Source: Acidobacteriota bacterium
GTDB lineage: Bacteria > Acidobacteriota > Terriglobia > Acidiferrales > UBA7541
DNA length: 64,000 nt
Assembly (NCBI GenBank): GCA_013289955.1
Contig: JABCYZ010000013.1
Span: 78,003 to 142,002, forward strand
Reading direction: 5' to 3'
The notes beneath the pieces are model-generated. The model was not told the DNA's origin. It saw only the letters and a program-made list of their open reading frames with translations, and searched no databases. Shown here piece after piece: positions 15,750-24,731 of the stretch; the first letter of the stretch is position 1, and the number at the start of each line of letters is the position of its first letter. The position numbers were made by a program, and so were the translations under genes.

Positions 15750-18071
15750 CTACACGACTTCTGGAGCGCTGGGGACGATTTCAAAACTCAACTGCTGGGC
15801 GCCCAAGACGGGATGTTTTGCTGTGAGCCGCACCGTTCCCGCCTGTTCTTTGGCGCGAATCCAGATAGCGCCGGTTCCTCCAATTAACGCAAATGGATTG
15901 TCACCAATGATTTCCCCAGGCCCTTCGAGCTCCAGCTTGATGGCATCGTTCGCAAACGGGCGAATGGCGCCAAATTCGTCGGTGACGCGCAAGACGACCC
16001 GCGTGGTATCGGCTCCGTCGGCGCTCAGACTCTTATCGTCGGGCAGGAGCGCAAATTTCTGGTCGACGCCCTTTCCAGAAAGCGTCTTGACAATTGCCTG
16101 CTTACCATCGATATAGCCTTCGATCCGCAGATCTCCCCAGTTAAAGACGGCCTTACTCAAATCAGCGACAAACGGCGCATAGCGAAGGTGGGCAAATTCG
16201 GTTTTATTTGGATCAGCTTCCGCCACGAGTCTCTCGGCAATATAAAATTTCAAATGATCGCAGTTGGAACACACAACTGCTTTGGTGAATCCGATCGATT
16301 CGTCGCCGCGCGCCCAGTGGAAGGCCGGCTCGAGTACGACTTCCTCGGTGGGGTCGCACTGCGATTTGTAAAAGCCGGCAGCGGGCTTCGGCTCACGAAA
16401 CATGTCGGTCACTCCGTGATAGCAGATGCGGTCGCCGCTGCCAAAGTCGCCGTGCGTGTTGTAGTCAAAGGCGCACCATCCGATACCTCCGGCGTACTGC
16501 GGATCGGAAGCGAGCTGGTCGTGAATACGCGCATGACGCATCGCGTGCTCTGTCAGACGTTCGACTTGATCGACGGTTTTCGTAGGATAGGTGTGACCCA
16601 CGAATTCCGTGTTGAGATAGCGCGGATGGTTGGGCTTCTGCAAAGGAAATCCGAAATCGTTCATGGTAAAAACATCTTCCAGAAATTCGGAAGACTGGAA
16701 ATATCGAATGCCTCCCGTCTGCCGAGTCGCGTCGAGACGATGGGCCATAGCATTGGTACGCGTGTAGAAGTCGTGATCGTCTTTCGATTCGTTGATGCGC
16801 ACTCCCCACAAAATAATGCTGGGATGATTCCAGTCCCGGCGAATCATGCGGGAGACGTTATCGATGGAGATCAGCTTCCACGGCTCGTCGCCGATGTGCT
16901 GCCATCCGGGGATTTCCTCGAGCACGAGCAGCCCCATCTCGTCGCAAGCATCGAGGAAATGCCGCGATTGCAGATAGTGGGATGTGCGCACGATATTGCA
17001 CTTCAGATTTTTGCGCAGGATGCGTGCGTCGCTGCGCTGGACGCGGCCGGGCATGGCCTGGCCAACAAACGGAAACGTTTGATGGCGGTCCAGGCCGCGC
17101 AACTTGATGACCTTGCCGTTCAGCTCGAAGCCGTGGTCCGTGAACTGCGCCTCGCGAAAACCGACCGTGCGGCGGTCTTGGTCCACTAGCTCGGCCCCCT
17201 TCAGCAAACGGACGTGAACGGAATAAAGATTCGGATGCTCAAGATCCCAAAGCTTGATTCCGCTGAGATTATCGAGGTGAACGGTGTGCGTCACCGGCTC
17301 CGCTGCGGCCTCCGACGGTGGAACACGTTGCGTCGCCTTGGCTACCACGCGATCGCCCTCGCGAAGTTCCACTTCCAGTGCCAGGGCCTCTCGCGACGCT
17401 TCGGTATGCTCGAGGAAGCAGTCCACATCGAGACCGGGATGCTCGCTGAGCACCGCTTTGGGCTTCGCAAAAATATTCTCGATAAATGTTGCCGGAACGA
17501 TGCGCAGCCAGACTTCTCGGTAGATTCCTCCGAAAGTCAGATAGTCGATTTGATAGCCAAAGGGCGGGATGTCCGCCCGCTCCGTCGAGTCCACATCCAC
17601 CGCCAGCACGTTTTCTCCGCCGAAATCGATGTGCGGCGTCAGATCAAAGGAAAAAGGAGTGTAGCCGCCCTTGTACTCGCCGAGGCGCACGCCGTTGATC
17701 CAAACGGTCGAGGCGGTCATCACCCCTTCGAAGTCGACGAAAACGCGTTTGCCGCGCGCTTCCGGTGGCAGACGAAAACGCCGCCGATAAACGGACACAA
17801 ACTCATACTGCTTTTCGTCGAAGCTGTGCCAGGGCAGCCGGACATTCGTGTGCGGAATAACGACGCGCTCAAACGAGGAGTCATCAAACTCCCGCGTGTG
17901 CACTCCTTCGACAACTGCGCGGTGGTAACGCCAATTCCGGTTGATGGGAAAGACCAACCGGCCATCGGCGGCGGAAGCCGCAGCCGTGGAATTGCCAGCG
18001 AGCAATCCTGGGGCAAGCGTACTCCCCGCAATGACAGTGCTCGTTGTCTTTAAAAAATCTCTTCGGTCCAT
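15750..18071 (-). CDS. Tat-exported glycoside hydrolase family 2 (beta-galactosidase-like)
   Basis: 773 residues from the ATG at 18071, which puts the twin-arginine signal DRRDFLKTTS at residues 2-11; a purine-rich AAGGAAG lies about 10 bases upstream. Domains in order: sugar-binding jelly roll (about 45-200, PHTNVRLPWHSFD, YTPFSFDLTPHI), Ig-like domain (about 200-310), TIM barrel (about 315-600), then C-terminal Ig-like domains (DDKSLSADGADTTRVVLRV). The predicted acid/base is Glu428 in WGVRINES, and the nucleophile is Glu489 in YLNTEFVGH. GH2 covers beta-galactosidases, beta-glucuronidases and beta-mannosidases; galactosidase activity is favoured because galK lies 50 bases away, but this is inference. 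The WGVR(I)NES motif differs from the common W-S-x-G-N-E. It acts outside the cytoplasm after folded export. Confidence 0.88.
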   Translation of the reverse strand: MDRRDFLKTTSTVIAGSTLAPGLLAGNSTAAASAADGRLVFPINRNWRYHRAVVEGVHTREFDDSSFERVVIPHTNVRLPWHSFDEKQYEFVSVYRRRFRLPPEARGKRVFVDFEGVMTASTVWINGVRLGEYKGGYTPFSFDLTPHIDFGGENVLAVDVDSTERADIPPFGYQIDYLTFGGIYREVWLRIVPATFIENIFAKPKAVLSEHPGLDVDCFLEHTEASREALALEVELREGDRVVAKATQRVPPSEAAAEPVTHTVHLDNLSGIKLWDLEHPNLYSVHVRLLKGAELVDQDRRTVGFREAQFTDHGFELNGKVIKLRGLDRHQTFPFVGQAMPGRVQRSDARILRKNLKCNIVRTSHYLQSRHFLDACDEMGLLVLEEIPGWQHIGDEPWKLISIDNVSRMIRRDWNHPSIILWGVRINESKDDHDFYTRTNAMAHRLDATRQTGGIRYFQSSEFLEDVFTMNDFGFPLQKPNHPRYLNTEFVGHTYPTKTVDQVERLTEHAMRHARIHDQLASDPQYAGGIGWCAFDYNTHGDFGSGDRICYHGVTDMFREPKPAAGFYKSQCDPTEEVVLEPAFHWARGDESIGFTKAVVCSNCDHLKFYIAERLVAEADPNKTEFAHLRYAPFVADLSKAVFNWGDLRIEGYIDGKQAIVKTLSGKGVDQKFALLPDDKSLSADGADTTRVVLRVTDEFGAIRPFANDAIKLELEGPGEIIGDNPFALIGGTGAIWIRAKEQAGTVRLTAKHPVLGAQQLSFEIVPSAPEVV

Positions 18072-18423
18072 AGTGTTCTGTCTTCCTTTTTTGATCCGCA
18101 TCCGGAAAAGAACATCGCACGAAGTTTGCGACGCGCATCTTACCAGTTTCAGCGGAAATGTTTGTCGATTCTTCTTTCCTCTCTCTCCCAAATTCACATA
18201 ACGCCTCTGGTTACAACAGCTTCCGCCATCGTAAAGCCGCCGGGATTGGCCTGAACGGCGGATCTTGCACGCCTCAAGTCCCGCTCGGAGGAAGTACGAT
18301 TGATACTTTTCACAGATTCTGAAAAGCAAGCCAAAAAGAACCAGCGAAGTTTTCTGGGAGGCAAACAAATCACAAAAAAGAATCGAATCAGGATTCCGAA
18401 TATTGCCGTGGAGAGCTTGGCGG
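18072..18423. other. Intergenic region upstream of the GH2 gene
   Basis: About 350 bases. The minus-strand frame of GH2 stays open through part of it, but the translation has no family resemblance and precedes the Tat signal. I see no convincing promoter, terminator or RNA gene. Confidence 0.5.
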
Positions 18424-20703
18424 TCAGGGATCCTTTGGCTTTTCATCGACCTGGTCGGTGCGCACGGAGAACAGCAGAAAATCCGTAAAGGTGTGATAGA
18501 CGATCGTGCGGTGATCGCCAAAATCCCCATACACATCTACAGCTTGCGGCAGCCAGACTTTAACGTTCTGGGTCCGAAACTGGACGGGAGCATAGTCAAT
18601 CGAGAGGTACATATATCGCACATTTGCGGCGGGCACCGGTTCCATCAGCTTTGTCTCGAGGTGCACGACTTCGCCGGCGTCATCGCTGAAATCCTGCGCA
18701 ATCCAGGCGCGTCCTTTGAGTTTGGCCGGATAGGCGACTCCTTTGGCGCTAAAGGAAGCCGTATGACTTGGCCTATCCTTGCGCTGCTGAAAATGTACTA
18801 CCCAAGCGGGTTGACCGTTCCATTCCGCCGCACCTTCGCACTTCATTTCGTAATCGTCCTGAAAGTTCGAAAGAAAGATCAGGGCCAGTTCTGGCAGGCC
18901 GATGTCCTGGCTGCTGGCGGGGAACGCCCGGCTGCCGCGTTCAGGAGTGCGACTTTCTTGCACGGCGAGTCCTTTCGGGCGCTGCTCGAAAGCAACCGTG
19001 TAGTCGAAGGTGCCGGTGCCATCCTCGAGCACAAGGCTCATGTTGCCAAGCATCTTGTATTCAATTTTTTCCTGGGCCGTAAAATTCTGCAGGTTGCTGA
19101 CCAGATCATCCGCGCGGGCGCCCGCTTGTTCGAGCACACTGGAAAGCGGGCAGGGCGGGGACGAGCGGCGAGAACGGAGAGGAGCATCAACGTCCGGCGG
19201 ATACCAAAACACGGATTTATTTTTCAGCGCTTCTTCCGAGTCTTTGCCTTTTCGAACGGCCGGGGCGGGTGCAGCTGCCGGAGCTGCCGAGGTTGCCCTA
19301 GAAGGTAAAGTTGCCGTGGCGGGCGGCGCCGCCGGGAATTGTGGAGTCGCCGGCAAGATCGGCGTCGCCGGCAGCGCGGTTGCTTTCTCCGGCCCAGGCG
19401 CAAAATAACCCCTGCGCGCTTGCACTCTCAGGTCATCCTTGTCCACTTTCACCTTCAGCGGGTGAAACGTGCCGTCCGGCTTCACCTTCTCGAGCGAAAA
19501 CTCAAGCAGGTAAACGTACTCCGGCGCCTGCCCCAGACTTTTGAATCCTCCTTCGAAATCGTTGCTGTTGTGAAAGTACGTTCCGCCGCTACCGTCCGCA
19601 AGTTCCGCCATGACGTCTTCGTCCAGCTGCATCGTCTCAGAATGATTCTGTGAATGTTGGCCGGTCATCAGGTCCAGGGCCGAGGATCCGCCTCGCTCGC
19701 TAGCGTCCATTTCTGCCGTGTACAACCCGCGAGCATCGATCGCGTTGATGATCACATTGGACTGCGCGGCAAGGTCCAGAATCTGCGATTTCCGAGACAT
19801 TGCTTCCGGCGTAAGGGTCAGGAAGCCAGGCGAGACCAGGATCAGCGTGCGTTCGCCCGGCAGCTTGCCCATTTTCCGCACATACTCTCCGATCGTGTCG
19901 AGCGTTACCGAAACATCGCGTTCACCGATCGACAGGGACTGCTTGGCGGCAGACCGCACAACCGTCTCCACCATATTGGGAGGTTGCCCCTGAAGATGCG
20001 CGCAACTCACGTAATCCGCTTCGGCAAGCTCGAGCGCCTGTAGGTTGTCCTTGTTCTGGATCATGTCCGCCTGGTAATAATCGATGTTCGGGCAGGCATG
20101 GTCGTCATGCCGGTAGAGTTCGTGCACGCGCAGCTTCCTGACTGCTTCCAGGAGAGCCGTGCGATCGTGTGTCAGGCCGCTGTTGGTCCCGGACATGGAA
20201 ACCACCGCAGCCATGACCGCATCGTCCAGCGACTCACCGAGGATCTTCGTGGCGGCCTTTTGGGTTCGCGCTAATTCGCCAACGTCCAGGTGCAGATCGT
20301 CGAATAAAAAGACCAGGAAACGTTGCGCGGAGATCGGCGACTGCTGAAGAACTCCCGGGGAAGTAGCCGGCAAGGGTTCAGCTGCCTTCCGGGCGCTCCC
20401 GAGCCCTGCGCGCTTCTCAATCGTGAACCCTGAAATCACCTGGGGGTTGTTCTTTTCGAAGATCTGAAAGTCCTCTTTCTTCAAATTCCCCACCGCGCGC
20501 CCTTCTGAATCGCGGACGACCACCGGCACCAGGACGGCATCTGCGTTCACTCGAATTTTTGCGTCGGCGCCCGGGGACTGCGGTTCCTTCGCCTGCTGCG
20601 CCGCTCGCAGCCAGAAGCCGGACGCCAGGAAACACAAACAGAAGGGAATAATAACCAGCGGGTGCTTGACGTTCTTCGCTTTAGTGCTGTTTCCTTTGGT
20701 CAT
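18424..20703 (-). CDS. Exported acidobacterial VWFA-domain protein
   Basis: 759 residues with an N-terminal signal segment (HPLVIIPFCLCFLASGFWLRAA). After it comes the conserved opening of this family (VNADAVLVPVVVRDSEGRAVGNLKKEDFQIFE, about 52-83), then a von Willebrand A-like domain (RFLVFLFDDLHLDVGEL as the first strand and metal-site aspartates, LPGERTLILVSPGFL later, about 127-410). This matches the acidobacterial VWFA-related family (TIGR03436-type). A Pro/Ala/Thr-rich linker (about 435-485) leads to a C-terminal domain of about 220 residues that I do not recognise. VWA domains bind proteins through a metal site; the partner is unknown. Its ATG lies inside the end of the upstream DUF1801 gene (23-base overlap), implying translational coupling. 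Confidence 0.87.
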   Translation of the reverse strand: MTKGNSTKAKNVKHPLVIIPFCLCFLASGFWLRAAQQAKEPQSPGADAKIRVNADAVLVPVVVRDSEGRAVGNLKKEDFQIFEKNNPQVISGFTIEKRAGLGSARKAAEPLPATSPGVLQQSPISAQRFLVFLFDDLHLDVGELARTQKAATKILGESLDDAVMAAVVSMSGTNSGLTHDRTALLEAVRKLRVHELYRHDDHACPNIDYYQADMIQNKDNLQALELAEADYVSCAHLQGQPPNMVETVVRSAAKQSLSIGERDVSVTLDTIGEYVRKMGKLPGERTLILVSPGFLTLTPEAMSRKSQILDLAAQSNVIINAIDARGLYTAEMDASERGGSSALDLMTGQHSQNHSETMQLDEDVMAELADGSGGTYFHNSNDFEGGFKSLGQAPEYVYLLEFSLEKVKPDGTFHPLKVKVDKDDLRVQARRGYFAPGPEKATALPATPILPATPQFPAAPPATATLPSRATSAAPAAAPAPAVRKGKDSEEALKNKSVFWYPPDVDAPLRSRRSSPPCPLSSVLEQAGARADDLVSNLQNFTAQEKIEYKMLGNMSLVLEDGTGTFDYTVAFEQRPKGLAVQESRTPERGSRAFPASSQDIGLPELALIFLSNFQDDYEMKCEGAAEWNGQPAWVVHFQQRKDRPSHTASFSAKGVAYPAKLKGRAWIAQDFSDDAGEVVHLETKLMEPVPAANVRYMYLSIDYAPVQFRTQNVKVWLPQAVDVYGDFGDHRTIVYHTFTDFLLFSVRTDQVDEKPKDP

Positions 20704-21091
20704 TTTGCGCGATCCGCGCCTTCACCAGTTTTTTCACCAGTGCCGCTGGCAAAGGCTTATCCAAAGGGAAATGGAGGGTTCCTTTGGAGGTGCGGAAGCT
20801 CTTGAGTTCGGATTCGAACGCATCGAGCACGGACGCACCCATTGGAAAAAAACTACAATGCTTGGAAAATGCGGCGAATGCCACAAGCGGACCTTTGTAC
20901 CGGAATGTCGGGATCTGATAACTGATCGTCTCTGTAGCCTCTGGTGGGACGGCGGATCGGATCGTGGCACGAATCTTCTCGAGCGTGCTTCGGGCAGGTT
21001 CCGGAACGCCGGCGAGGTATTCGTCGATGGTCTTTGGAGCTGCCCTGGTTTTGGCGGCCAGACCGCGGCCACGGGAATTCGCCCTTCTCAT
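20681..21091 (-). CDS. DUF1801/YdhG-type small protein
   Basis: 136 residues, cytoplasmic, no signal. The DUF1801 fold is recognised from TIDEYLAGVPEPARSTLEKIRATIRSAVPPEATETISYQIPTF (about 21-63), YKGPLVAFAAFSKHCSFFP and the closing GTLHFPLDKPLPAALVKKLVKARI. Related proteins include Bacillus YdhG/Fra (frataxin-like) and many of unknown function; an iron role should not be assumed here. The last 23 bases overlap the start of the VWFA-protein gene in a different frame. It is 67 bases from the end of the upstream kinase gene on the same strand. Confidence 0.85.
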   Translation of the reverse strand: MRRANSRGRGLAAKTRAAPKTIDEYLAGVPEPARSTLEKIRATIRSAVPPEATETISYQIPTFRYKGPLVAFAAFSKHCSFFPMGASVLDAFESELKSFRTSKGTLHFPLDKPLPAALVKKLVKARIAQNDQRKQH

Positions 21092-21158
21092 GGGGCCATG
21101 CTACAAGGGCGTTCGCTGCAAGTCTAGTTCTCGCACTTGCCTGTTGAGCGCACGGGCG

Positions 21159-23837
21159 TTATTTCTTCGCCGAGTCGGAAATCTTGGTATCTAGTGCGGC
21201 GGCTTCGGCGCGGAGTCTTGCTGCTTGCTCGGGCTGCTTCAGCGCGTCGTATTCTTCTGCCAGGTCTTTGCGCGCATTCACCAGCCAGCTGACATTGGCG
21301 TCCATTTGTTTGACCAGTATCTCGTAGCCGGCGCGGGATTCCGCTTCTGCCTCGGCAAAGCGATTCTGGCGGAGAAGGGTTCTTCCTAGTTTGATTCGCG
21401 CGATGCCGGTGTTGATGTGATTCGCGGATTGCGACTCCGTGAAAATAGGAATCACTTGCCGGTAGATTTTCTCGGCGCGGGTCCATTCCTCCCGGCCCGA
21501 GTACACACTGCCCAGGTTGGATAGCGCGACAGCGAAAAGATAGTGGTGTTCCCCGTAAACCTGGCGATAGATATCGACCATGCGCAGGAAGTCCTGTTCC
21601 GCGACGTCGTTCTTGTGCTGCCGGAGCGCCGCGGACCCCATTTCGTTGAGTGTGGAAGCAACGGTGGGATGCACTTTCCCGTAGACGCGCTCTTTGATGG
21701 TGAGCGACTGCTGCAGCAAATCGACAGCCTCGTCGTAGCGATCTTCACGGACGAGCGCGCGAGCAAGCAAGGTCAGATCGGAAGCTGTTTCCGGATTGTC
21801 CTTGCCATACCAGGCTTGAACCATTTCCAGGGCCTGACGGTCATAGCTTTCCGCCTGAGGATAATGGCCGAGGTCAAACTTGATGGCGCCCAGATTGATC
21901 AATATATCCGCGACGCGAGGATGGCGTTCGCCGTAAATCTGGCGGTACATGGGAAGCAGGCGCTCGTTGATCGATTCGGAGACGTCATAGTGACCGGCAT
22001 AGAAGTGCGTGTTGGCCAGTTCAAACAAGCTGACGGCAAGCTCAGGAGTTGGGGCGCCTTTCTCTGACTGGAGCCGCACGGCTTCATCCAGAGTCTTGAT
22101 GGCCTCGCCGTAAGAACCGCGATCTTCCAAAACTTTTCCAAGCGCCGAAGTTGCTTTTGCGACAGCCGGGTGATTGGGCGGGAGGCGCCGCTTGCTCATG
22201 GCGAGACCTTCGCGCACCATGCGTTCTGCCTCGGGCAGCCGGGCCTGATCGTCGCGCAGAAGGCCGAGTGCGACCATGCTCTCCGCTACCGGAGCCGCAT
22301 CGGAGCCGAAGAGCGCTTTGCGTTCCTCAAAGCTGGAATTCAGCAGAGTGTTTGCTTCGTCGAGTTTTCCCAGTTTTTGATAAATGGTGCCAAGCGTCTC
22401 GTAGAGATCAGCCTGGACTTCTGGTTCTGCGTTGAGCGACTGTGCCTCCTGGACGCCGCGGTCGAGAAGGGTTATAACGCGAAGACTTTCCGCAGGCGCG
22501 GCGGAAGCGTCGCCGCCCTGAAAAAGATTGGTCATGAATTTCTGGATACGCTGGGTGCGCGCGGCTTCGGCAAGAGCGGCATTGCGAGCGATGGCCAGTC
22601 GCACGGTAAAGAAAATCACCAAGCCGACAACGAGCGTGAACACGAGCGCGACGGCTGCAACCGGCTGCCGATTGCGCGTGACGAATTTTCTAAAGCGGTA
22701 GGCCAGCGTGTCCGGCTGCGCTTCGAGCGCCTCGCCTTTGAGGTAATGATCGATGTCGCGGATCAAGGCTTCCACGGATCGGTATCTGCGCTGGGGATCC
22801 TTGTGCATGGCCGTGAGGCAAAGCACATCGAGATCCGCCCATTCGGCTTTGCTGGCAGGGGCGGCGGCGTCAGCGTGTTCGGGCAGACGCACGGTCCTAT
22901 CCGCGGCAGCTGACGGCTTCTCCGTTTCCTGCTGCGTTAGAATTTTTTCGGCTTGAGCCGGCGTTCGGTTGGAAAAATCAAACGGGAGGCACCCTGCCAG
23001 GAGTTCGTACAGAATGACTCCGAGCGAATACACGTCCGAATGGATTCCGACCTGTTCGCCGCGAATTTGCTCCGGCGCGGCATACGCGGGCGTCATGAGA
23101 CGCAAGCCAGTCATGGTTTTTTCTACGGATTCGCCGAGGCTTTGGATATGTCTGGAGATGCCGAAATCGAGCAGGCGGATCGTTTCGTCGTTTTTTACCA
23201 GGACATTGGAGGGCTTAAGATCGCGGTGAATGACGGCATGCTGATGAGCGTAGAGAACCGCTTCGCAAACAGATCGAAAAAGCCGCAAGCGCCCGTGGAC
23301 GGAACAGTTATTCTTGTCACAATACAGCGTGAGAGGAACGCCTTCGACGTACTCCATGACGAAAAAGGGAGAACCATCCGGCGAGGTGTCCGCATCGTAG
23401 AGCCGCGCAATAGAAGGGTGATTGAGTTGCGCGAGAGTTCGCTGCTCGGCGGCAAAGAGTTCGCGGCGAGCCGGCGAAAGCCACGCATCGCGCAGGATTT
23501 TGATGGCCACCTGACTGCCGAGATCCTTGCGCTCGGCGAGGTAAACGATGCCCATGCCGCCTTCGCCGAGCGTCTTCACAATCCGGTAAGGACCGAATTC
23601 CTTGAACGCCTCGGGCGCGCCGGCGGGATCGTGAAGAATCTGATGCGCTATTTGAGCAATATCGCCGTCCAGCATGGAAGCGCCGTGGGCGTCTTCTCTC
23701 AGCAAAATGACTACTTCTCTGACCAAAGCGGGATCCTCAGCGCACTCACTTTCGAGAAAAGCGCGTTGCTCGGTCTCCGGGAAGTCGGCGGCTTGGTGAA
23801 ACAGATTCTGAATTTTTTGCCAGCGAGCGCTGTCCAT
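21159..23837 (-). CDS. Membrane Ser/Thr protein kinase with C-terminal TPR sensor region
   Basis: 892 residues from the ATG at 23837 (GGTGGCGGAG just upstream); a longer frame to 23909 would overlap the sigma factor gene. Residues about 82-345 are a Hanks-type kinase domain: glycine loop GEGGMGIVYLAE (91-102), lysine 113 in VAIKIL, catalytic HRDLKPSN (204-211, Asp206), DFG (224-226) and APE in YAAPEQIRG. A transmembrane helix follows (PVAAVALVFTLVVGLVIFF, about 396-414), then about 470 residues of TPR repeats that would face the periplasm. A short helical N-terminal segment (DSARWQKIQNLFHQA...) is typical of acidobacterial kinases in this arrangement. The ECF sigma factor gene ends 38 bases upstream on the same strand; ECF-kinase pairs of this type are known, and phosphorylation control of the sigma factor is the likely link. 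Confidence 0.93.
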   Translation of the reverse strand: MDSARWQKIQNLFHQAADFPETEQRAFLESECAEDPALVREVVILLREDAHGASMLDGDIAQIAHQILHDPAGAPEAFKEFGPYRIVKTLGEGGMGIVYLAERKDLGSQVAIKILRDAWLSPARRELFAAEQRTLAQLNHPSIARLYDADTSPDGSPFFVMEYVEGVPLTLYCDKNNCSVHGRLRLFRSVCEAVLYAHQHAVIHRDLKPSNVLVKNDETIRLLDFGISRHIQSLGESVEKTMTGLRLMTPAYAAPEQIRGEQVGIHSDVYSLGVILYELLAGCLPFDFSNRTPAQAEKILTQQETEKPSAAADRTVRLPEHADAAAPASKAEWADLDVLCLTAMHKDPQRRYRSVEALIRDIDHYLKGEALEAQPDTLAYRFRKFVTRNRQPVAAVALVFTLVVGLVIFFTVRLAIARNAALAEAARTQRIQKFMTNLFQGGDASAAPAESLRVITLLDRGVQEAQSLNAEPEVQADLYETLGTIYQKLGKLDEANTLLNSSFEERKALFGSDAAPVAESMVALGLLRDDQARLPEAERMVREGLAMSKRRLPPNHPAVAKATSALGKVLEDRGSYGEAIKTLDEAVRLQSEKGAPTPELAVSLFELANTHFYAGHYDVSESINERLLPMYRQIYGERHPRVADILINLGAIKFDLGHYPQAESYDRQALEMVQAWYGKDNPETASDLTLLARALVREDRYDEAVDLLQQSLTIKERVYGKVHPTVASTLNEMGSAALRQHKNDVAEQDFLRMVDIYRQVYGEHHYLFAVALSNLGSVYSGREEWTRAEKIYRQVIPIFTESQSANHINTGIARIKLGRTLLRQNRFAEAEAESRAGYEILVKQMDANVSWLVNARKDLAEEYDALKQPEQAARLRAEAAALDTKISDSAKK

Positions 23838-23875
23838 CTCCGCCACCTTGAGCACGCGCAAGAAAAAACCGTCCT

Positions 23876-24481
23876 TCAGCCGGCTTCGCGAAGTTCGTGC
23901 GCCAGCCACGCTTTCGCTGCGCGCCAGTCGCGCAGTACGGTGGCTTCCGACACGTTCAGGAGCGCTGCCGCCTCAGCAATATCCAGCCCTCCGAAGAAGC
24001 GGCTTTCCACGAGCGTCGCCTGCCGTGGATTCATACGCGCAAGTTCATCCAGCGCGGAGTCGAGACGCAGCAAGTCTTCTCCGCAGGAAGGCGCCTTTTG
24101 ATACGAATCGTCGAAGCTTAGCGTGACGTCCTGCCCTCCGCCGCGTTTTCCGGCGTTCCGGCGGCGCGCCGCTTCGATCAAAATTTGGCGCATGGCGCGC
24201 GCGGCGATGCGCTTGAAATGCAGGCGCGAGGTGGCGGCCAGGGCCGGCGACTTGGCCATTTTCATCCAAGCTTCGTTGACAAGGGCCGTGGGATTCAGCG
24301 TGGCGCTCGGATCGCCCCGGCGGACGCTGGACGCCAGGCGCCGCAACTCTTCGTAAGTCGCACTAAACAAATGGTCTAGCGCGTTTCTTCCCGCGACTGG
24401 CAAACCCGCTTCGAAAGGCTCCATCGAAGGCGCTCCGGGCGGAGATTCAGACAGGTTTCCTCGCGGACTTCTGGCCGTCAT
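23876..24481 (-). CDS. ECF-type RNA polymerase sigma factor (TIGR02999-like)
   Basis: 201 residues from the ATG at 24481, chosen because AGGAG lies 8 bases before it; an upstream ATG at 24508 is less well supported. Region 2 spans about 35-105 (LFSATYEELRRLASSVRRGD, TALVNEAWMKM, HFKRIAARAMRQILIEAARRR), and region 4 about 130-195, with the helix-turn-helix LDIAEAAALLNVSEATVLRDWRAAKAWL. The RMNPRQATLVESRFFGG segment is typical of the acidobacterial/planctomycete ECF class paired with Ser/Thr kinases. It directs RNA polymerase to an unknown regulon. No anti-sigma factor is adjacent; the kinase gene 38 bases downstream is the probable regulator. Confidence 0.92.
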   Translation of the reverse strand: MTARSPRGNLSESPPGAPSMEPFEAGLPVAGRNALDHLFSATYEELRRLASSVRRGDPSATLNPTALVNEAWMKMAKSPALAATSRLHFKRIAARAMRQILIEAARRRNAGKRGGGQDVTLSFDDSYQKAPSCGEDLLRLDSALDELARMNPRQATLVESRFFGGLDIAEAAALLNVSEATVLRDWRAAKAWLAHELREAG

Positions 24482-24731
24482 GACGGTCTCCTCATCCCTT
24501 TTGCGCATTGCGTAGTGAGAAACAGCAAACCTAGGGATTCGCTGAATGAGGGGAGTCGAGGACTTTCGCCCCTAGCTCGGACGGAACTTTATCACCAAGG
24601 CGGCCAGGCGGCAACGGACAAGGTGAATTTTCTGAAGGGTGAGGACATTCGGACGGAAGAGTGACAGTTAGAGACTTTAGAATCTGGGCTCAGGTTAACG
24701 GAGTTGAATACTTGAAGAAGGGAGAATTACG

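Noticed and set aside
16188..17189. Long plus-strand open frame (333 codons) opposite the GH2 gene
   Set aside because: It is antisense to a well-supported GH2 gene and has no family resemblance; long shadow frames are expected at this GC content.
22953..24101. Plus-strand open frame (382 codons) opposite the kinase and sigma factor genes
   Set aside because: It crosses two real genes on the other strand and its composition mirrors their codons; no motif or ribosome-binding site.
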